Assembly: GCA_017307355.1 (NCBI GenBank)
Contig: JAFKFG010000017.1
Span: 1-64,000 of the forward strand
Direction: 5' to 3'
DNA length: 64,000 bases
Source of the DNA: Alphaproteobacteria bacterium
Lineage (GTDB): Bacteria > Pseudomonadota > Alphaproteobacteria > Micropepsales > Micropepsaceae
A program made the position numbers and the translations under genes. The notes under the pieces were generated by a model. It made no database searches. It saw nothing but the letters and a program-made list of their open reading frames with translations, and was not told the DNA's origin. Of this stretch, positions 60,260 through 64,000 are shown piece after piece (position 1 is the first letter of the stretch; every line of letters begins with the position of its first letter).

Positions 60260-62224
60260 TCAAGACTGCTTCTCCCTTAGATACAGCCCGAACCAGTCCA
60301 CCACCCGGGTGCGCAGATCTTCCAGGTTGGAGAGCTTGCGGAAGCGATGGCCTTCGCCAGCATAGATCACCAGCTTGACGGGGGTGCCGATGGTTTTGAG
60401 CGCATGCCAATATTCCACCGATTGCGGCGCGGGGCATTCCACATCGCGTTCGCCCACATAGGCGAGGGTGGGCGTCTTGGCCTGCTTGATGAATTCGATG
60501 GGCGAGGCGTCGCGATAGACCACCGGATCGTCATAGACCGAGGCGCCGAAGAAGGGGATCATCCATTTGTCGATCCCGTTCTGGCCATAATAGCTGGTCC
60601 AATTGGCGATGCCCGCGCCCGCCACGATGGCCTTGAAGCGCCGCGTCTGGGTGTTGGCCCACATGCTCATCCAGCCGCCATAGGAATGACCGTACAGGCC
60701 CAGGCGCGCGTCGTCGACCGGGTTGGTTTTTTCCACCGCGTCGATGCCGGCGAGAATATCGCGCAGATCGCCCCGTCCGAAATCGCGGATATTGGCGCGG
60801 GTGAAGGCGTCGCCCTGGCCATAGGAACCGCGCGGATTGGGATAGAAGACGAAATAGCCCTTGGCGATGAACGGCCCCACGAAATCGAAGCCGGTGCCGT
60901 GCTGGCCGCCTTCCGCGATATAGCGGGGCCGCGAGGCCGATGACGGGCCGCCATGGACGATGGTGATCATGGGGTGCTTGCCGGGCGTCACCTTGGTCGG
61001 CTTGACCAGCCAGCCTTGCACGTCGAAGCCGTCATTCTTCCAATGCACGCTTTCCACCGCCACGCCGGCGGGCAGCTTGGCGTTTTCGTGCGTGATGGGC
61101 GCCAGCGCGGGCAGCTTGCCCCGCGCGATCTCTTCGGCATGGGTGAAGTCCTGCATCACCGTGGCGGCGATGGCGCCGTCGGCGCTGAAGGCGATGGGAC
61201 CGTTGAAGGTCTGGGCGGAGGTCGCGACCGGCGCGGACCAATGCACCTGCACGGATTTCGCGCTCGGATCGATGGTGACGGCGGCGGCCTTGTCGCCGAT
61301 TAACGCCGTGGCAGCCAGCGCATTGCCGCGCCAGTCGATGCCCTGGAAGGTGCCTTTGTAGCCGGGTGTGACGTCGGCCGGCGTGCCGCCGGACAGCGCC
61401 ACGGTATAGACATCGCCGCCCACCGAGCCCCAATCGCTCATTAGCCCGCCGATGAAGGCCACGCTTTTGCCGTCCGGCGAGACGCGCGGCATGTTCATCT
61501 GCATCTTGGGCGCGGCGATCACCCGCGACGCGCCGCTGGACGCGTCGATGTAATTCAAGGTGGCGATCCACCAATTATTGTCGCCATTGCCCTTGGCGGC
61601 GGTGGCGGCAAAGCCCTTGCCGTCCGGCGTCCAGGAAAATTCATAGACATAAGTGTCGGCGGGCGAGATCTGCTTCAGCGCGCCGCCCGTGGCGGGCAGG
61701 ACCGAGATGCGCTGTTCGTCTTCGCTGGCGCCGATCTCGCCCACTTGCGCGGCGGCGGCCTCGGTGGCGCCGGTCATCTTGCGCGCGCCGATGGTGGCCA
61801 AAAGCGCGATGCGCTTGCCGTCGGCGGAAAAACGCGGCGTGTTGGCGACCCCGGAAATCACCGTCAAGGATTGGGCTTCGCCGCCCCCCGCGCGATAGAG
61901 CGTGGTCTTCGAAGCCTTTCTGTCGGCGCCCAGGAATACCAAGGCATCGCCCTTGGGCGACCAGGCCAGGCCGGAATAGCGGCAGACCGAACAGGGATCG
62001 TAATGGGCGACGATCTTTCCGTTTGCGTCGCGCACCGTCACCACGCCATGCGGTTCGTCGGCGAGGTTGCCGGGATCGTCGCTTTCCACCGTGGCGGTCT
62101 TGGCGCCGTCGGGCGACAAAGCCAAAGCGTCGAATTGATGAATAATCACCGCGGGGCGGGAAACCGGCGCGGCGATGGCCGTGCCCGAGAGAAGAAGCAA
62201 TCCCAATGGCGCAAATTTCAGCAT
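60260..62224 (-). CDS. Exported S9-family (prolyl oligopeptidase/acylaminoacyl) peptidase
   Basis: 654 aa from ATG 62224. Signal peptide MLKFAPLGLLLLSGTAIAA, a seven-bladed-type propeller of TolB-like repeats (LAWSPKGDALVFLG, TPRFSADGKRIALL, EFSWTPDGKGFAAT, MPRVSPDGKSVAFIGG), then an alpha/beta hydrolase with GLYGHSYGGWMS (Ser), VGERDVECP (Asp) and GEGHRF (His). Complete catalytic triad. Its 3' end is the insertion site of the retron cassette and its frame is preserved. Confidence 0.92.
   Translation of the reverse strand: MLKFAPLGLLLLSGTAIAAPVSRPAVIIHQFDALALSPDGAKTATVESDDPGNLADEPHGVVTVRDANGKIVAHYDPCSVCRYSGLAWSPKGDALVFLGADRKASKTTLYRAGGGEAQSLTVISGVANTPRFSADGKRIALLATIGARKMTGATEAAAAQVGEIGASEDEQRISVLPATGGALKQISPADTYVYEFSWTPDGKGFAATAAKGNGDNNWWIATLNYIDASSGASRVIAAPKMQMNMPRVSPDGKSVAFIGGLMSDWGSVGGDVYTVALSGGTPADVTPGYKGTFQGIDWRGNALAATALIGDKAAAVTIDPSAKSVQVHWSAPVATSAQTFNGPIAFSADGAIAATVMQDFTHAEEIARGKLPALAPITHENAKLPAGVAVESVHWKNDGFDVQGWLVKPTKVTPGKHPMITIVHGGPSSASRPRYIAEGGQHGTGFDFVGPFIAKGYFVFYPNPRGSYGQGDAFTRANIRDFGRGDLRDILAGIDAVEKTNPVDDARLGLYGHSYGGWMSMWANTQTRRFKAIVAGAGIANWTSYYGQNGIDKWMIPFFGASVYDDPVVYRDASPIEFIKQAKTPTLAYVGERDVECPAPQSVEYWHALKTIGTPVKLVIYAGEGHRFRKLSNLEDLRTRVVDWFGLYLREKQS
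60279..60296. repeat. Direct repeat, right boundary of the retron cassette
   Basis: Second copy of the 18-bp core, inside the intact S9 peptidase reading frame (codons for WFGLYL). Downstream of it the peptidase tail uses rarer, lower-GC codons (CTA AGG GAG), suggesting these last codons came with the cassette. Confidence 0.85.
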
Positions 62225-62351
62225 CGCTGACCCCGATCTGAGCGGCTTGCCGCCACTATAGGGGGCGGCATCTTCGCCAACAATGCGTCCTTGATTGACT
62301 TGCCTCGCCATTGCCGCATCATCGGACGGAACTTCAGCGCCAGGGGACGGC

Positions 62352-63866
62352 ATGTCGAAATCGAATCAATCCGGCGATACGGGCATGACGGTGAGTCGCC
62401 GCGCGCTTTTGGCGGGCGCGGGTGCCGGCGCGGCGGCGATCATGCTGGCCCAGAATGAGGCACAGGCCCAATCGGACCGGCCGATGATCTTCACCCGCAC
62501 CACCGTGGCCACGCCCGACCTGACCCAGGACGATGTGGCGCTGGCGGTGGTGGGCGGAGCCATCGCCGCCATCGGCCCGAACGACGCGGTGATGCGCCAA
62601 TATCCCAATGCGGACATCTATGACGGGCGGGGCAAGGCGATCCTGCCGGGCCTGGTCAATTGCCATGCTCATTTGCGCGATACGGTTGCACGTGGCTTCA
62701 ACGAAGATTTCGGCTTTCCCAACTCCGCCAAGCTGGCGGTGCGGCCCGAAAGTCTTTTGCAGGGCGACGAAAAAAGCCTGATGGCCACGGTGGGCGCGCT
62801 GGAAGCGATCAAGACCGGCACCACCACCTTGACCGAATATGCCAGCGAGATCGCGCCTTACGCGGGCGCGCTGGCGAAGTCGGGGCTGCGCATGGTGCTG
62901 GCCGAATCCATCGCCGACAGCACCAATGTTCCCGGCCCGCTGTCGCCGGAAGGCGCGTCGCGTGCGCCCACGCCCGCTTTCTCGGCGGCGCGGCGCGACG
63001 AAGGCATGAAGCGGATCAGCGATCTCTATTCGGCCTGGCACGGCAAGGAAAATGGCCGGATCAATGTCTTTCCCACCGCCGCCTTGTCGGAGACGTCATC
63101 GCCGGAACTGATGAAAGCGGTGCATGACTTCGCGGAGAAGCATGATCTGCGCTATTCCATCCATCTGTCGCAGAGCCGCGCCGAAGTGGCGTTCGCCAAA
63201 AAGCATTACGGCGTAAGCCCGATTTTTTACCTGGACCGGGCGGGCTTTCTGGGCCCGCGGCTGTTCGCGGCCCATTGCCGCTATGTGGACGAGGCCGATA
63301 TCGCGCTGCTGGCCCGCACCCGCACCACCATCTCGCACCAGGCGGCGATGGCGGCCAATCGCGGCGTCATTCCGCCGATCCCGGCGCTGCGCGCGGCGGG
63401 CTGCCCCATCGCCTATGGCACCGACAACAACACCAACGATCTGTTCGAAGTGATGCGGGTGGCGATGCTGACCGAACGCATCCGCCGCGACGATCCGTTC
63501 CCCGGCCTGTTGCCCCAGCCGGAAGACGCGCTGCAGGACGGCACCTTCGGCGGCGCGCATGCGCTGGGCCTGGACAAGATCACCGGCTCCCTGGCGGTGG
63601 GCAAGAAGGCCGACCTGATCGTGCTGGACACCCAGCGGGCCCATCTGGTGCCGTCGGGCCGCATCATTTCGACCTGGATCCATAACGGTCAGCCGGCCGA
63701 TATCGAGTCGGTCATGGTGGATGGCCGCTTCGTGATGCGGGACCGCAAGGTCCTCACCATGGACGAGGCGGCGATCATCGCCGAGGCGGACAAAGTCGGC
63801 AAACGCATCTGGAAGCAGGTGAAGGACGCCGGCCCCATCCCCATCCCGGGCCGCACCAAGTCCTGA
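62352..63866 (+). CDS. Tat-exported amidohydrolase
   Basis: 504 aa from ATG 62352. Tat leader VSRRALLAGAGAGAAA, then the amidohydrolase/deaminase fold: LPGLVNCHAHLRD (metal His pair), YSIHLSQSRAE, AAHCRYVDEADI, and GTDNNTND with the metal Asp, ending LAVGKKADLIVLD. Similar to cytosine/S-adenosylhomocysteine/guanine-type deaminases and atrazine-chlorohydrolase relatives; substrate open. Divergent from the S9 peptidase. Confidence 0.9.
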   Translation: MSKSNQSGDTGMTVSRRALLAGAGAGAAAIMLAQNEAQAQSDRPMIFTRTTVATPDLTQDDVALAVVGGAIAAIGPNDAVMRQYPNADIYDGRGKAILPGLVNCHAHLRDTVARGFNEDFGFPNSAKLAVRPESLLQGDEKSLMATVGALEAIKTGTTTLTEYASEIAPYAGALAKSGLRMVLAESIADSTNVPGPLSPEGASRAPTPAFSAARRDEGMKRISDLYSAWHGKENGRINVFPTAALSETSSPELMKAVHDFAEKHDLRYSIHLSQSRAEVAFAKKHYGVSPIFYLDRAGFLGPRLFAAHCRYVDEADIALLARTRTTISHQAAMAANRGVIPPIPALRAAGCPIAYGTDNNTNDLFEVMRVAMLTERIRRDDPFPGLLPQPEDALQDGTFGGAHALGLDKITGSLAVGKKADLIVLDTQRAHLVPSGRIISTWIHNGQPADIESVMVDGRFVMRDRKVLTMDEAAIIAEADKVGKRIWKQVKDAGPIPIPGRTKS

Positions 63867-64000
63867 GACATTGCCGTGCGCGTCAATTGACGTGACGGAG
63901 GCGTGACGCCAGTGGACGGCGGCGCCGGCCGTGATACTGTTTCGCTCCAGAACGCGCAGAGCCTGAAAATGCGCGATATTTCAGGGGTGAAACAATATGA
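63867..64000 (+). other. Right edge: probable start of the next gene
   Basis: CAGGGGTGAAACAAT precedes ATG at 63997-63999, the last bases of the window. A good ribosome site suggests a plus-strand gene begins here, but nothing of the protein is visible. Confidence 0.35.

Noticed and set aside
60168..60437. 89-codon minus-strand frame spanning the peptidase gene end and the retron promoter
   Set aside because: Its first two thirds are an off-frame reading of the peptidase gene, so it is not a gene; only its last 28 codons are mentioned as a curiosity.

Overview
The window is high-GC DNA with dense, often overlapping genes. It reads as an alphaproteobacterium: an RpoE/ChrR (ECF11) singlet-oxygen operon, an alphaproteobacterial-type Ku/LigD pair, NikR, two TonB-dependent receptors and several Tat-exported enzymes. 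A soil or wetland member near Rhizomicrobium/Micropepsaceae is my guess; the genus is not proven by anything I can see. No tRNA, rRNA, CRISPR array or transposase was found.

Layout. (1) 1-18825 is a surface polysaccharide locus: a truncated MBOAT O-acyltransferase, an FkbH-like HAD protein with a fused carrier domain, a PIG-L deacetylase, a Wzt/Wzm ABC exporter, three glycosyltransferases, a large exported lyase-like protein, a UbiA prenyltransferase with a degenerate HAD domain, an O-glycosylation-ligase-like Wzy/WaaL protein and GalE. (2) 18901-21857 holds two exported double-rhodanese paralogues around a PhzF-like enzyme. (3) 21961-26603 is a sigma-E regulon: two promoters of the form TGATCC-N16-CGTA(T/A)AA precede FAD oxidase-DUF1365-DUF1295 and rpoE-chrR-DUF2177. 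(4) 26617-34565 is mixed: an MlaC-like protein, a MerR regulator divergent from a glutaredoxin-MauE fusion, a DUF47/PiT phosphate module, Nudix, and a TbpB-like lipoprotein with its Slam translocon. (5) 34570-38285 is the LigD/Ku end-joining pair. (6) 39728-42456 is NikR and a divergent TonB receptor preceded by a textbook NikR operator. (7) 43787-58260 covers an Lrp regulator with a methionine gamma-lyase-like enzyme, a second TonB receptor, an ECF42 sigma factor with its DGPF partner, a Tat-exported alanine racemase, an MBL hydrolase, a CPBP protease and a Tat-exported PatB/MalY-like enzyme.

(8) The most unusual object lies at 58300-60296. A lower-GC cassette of about 1.96 kb is bounded by an 18-bp direct repeat taken from the 3' end of an S9 peptidase gene. 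It carries one long gene, a retron-type reverse transcriptase fused to a DUF3800-like domain, preceded by a promoter and an 83-nt structured RNA closed by a 12-bp inverted repeat (candidate msr-msd). No integrase is present. The peptidase reading frame is intact on one side, and a short copy of its 3' end remains on the other. I read this as a compact retron defence unit inserted into a gene 3' end. The S9 peptidase and a Tat-exported amidohydrolase close the window.
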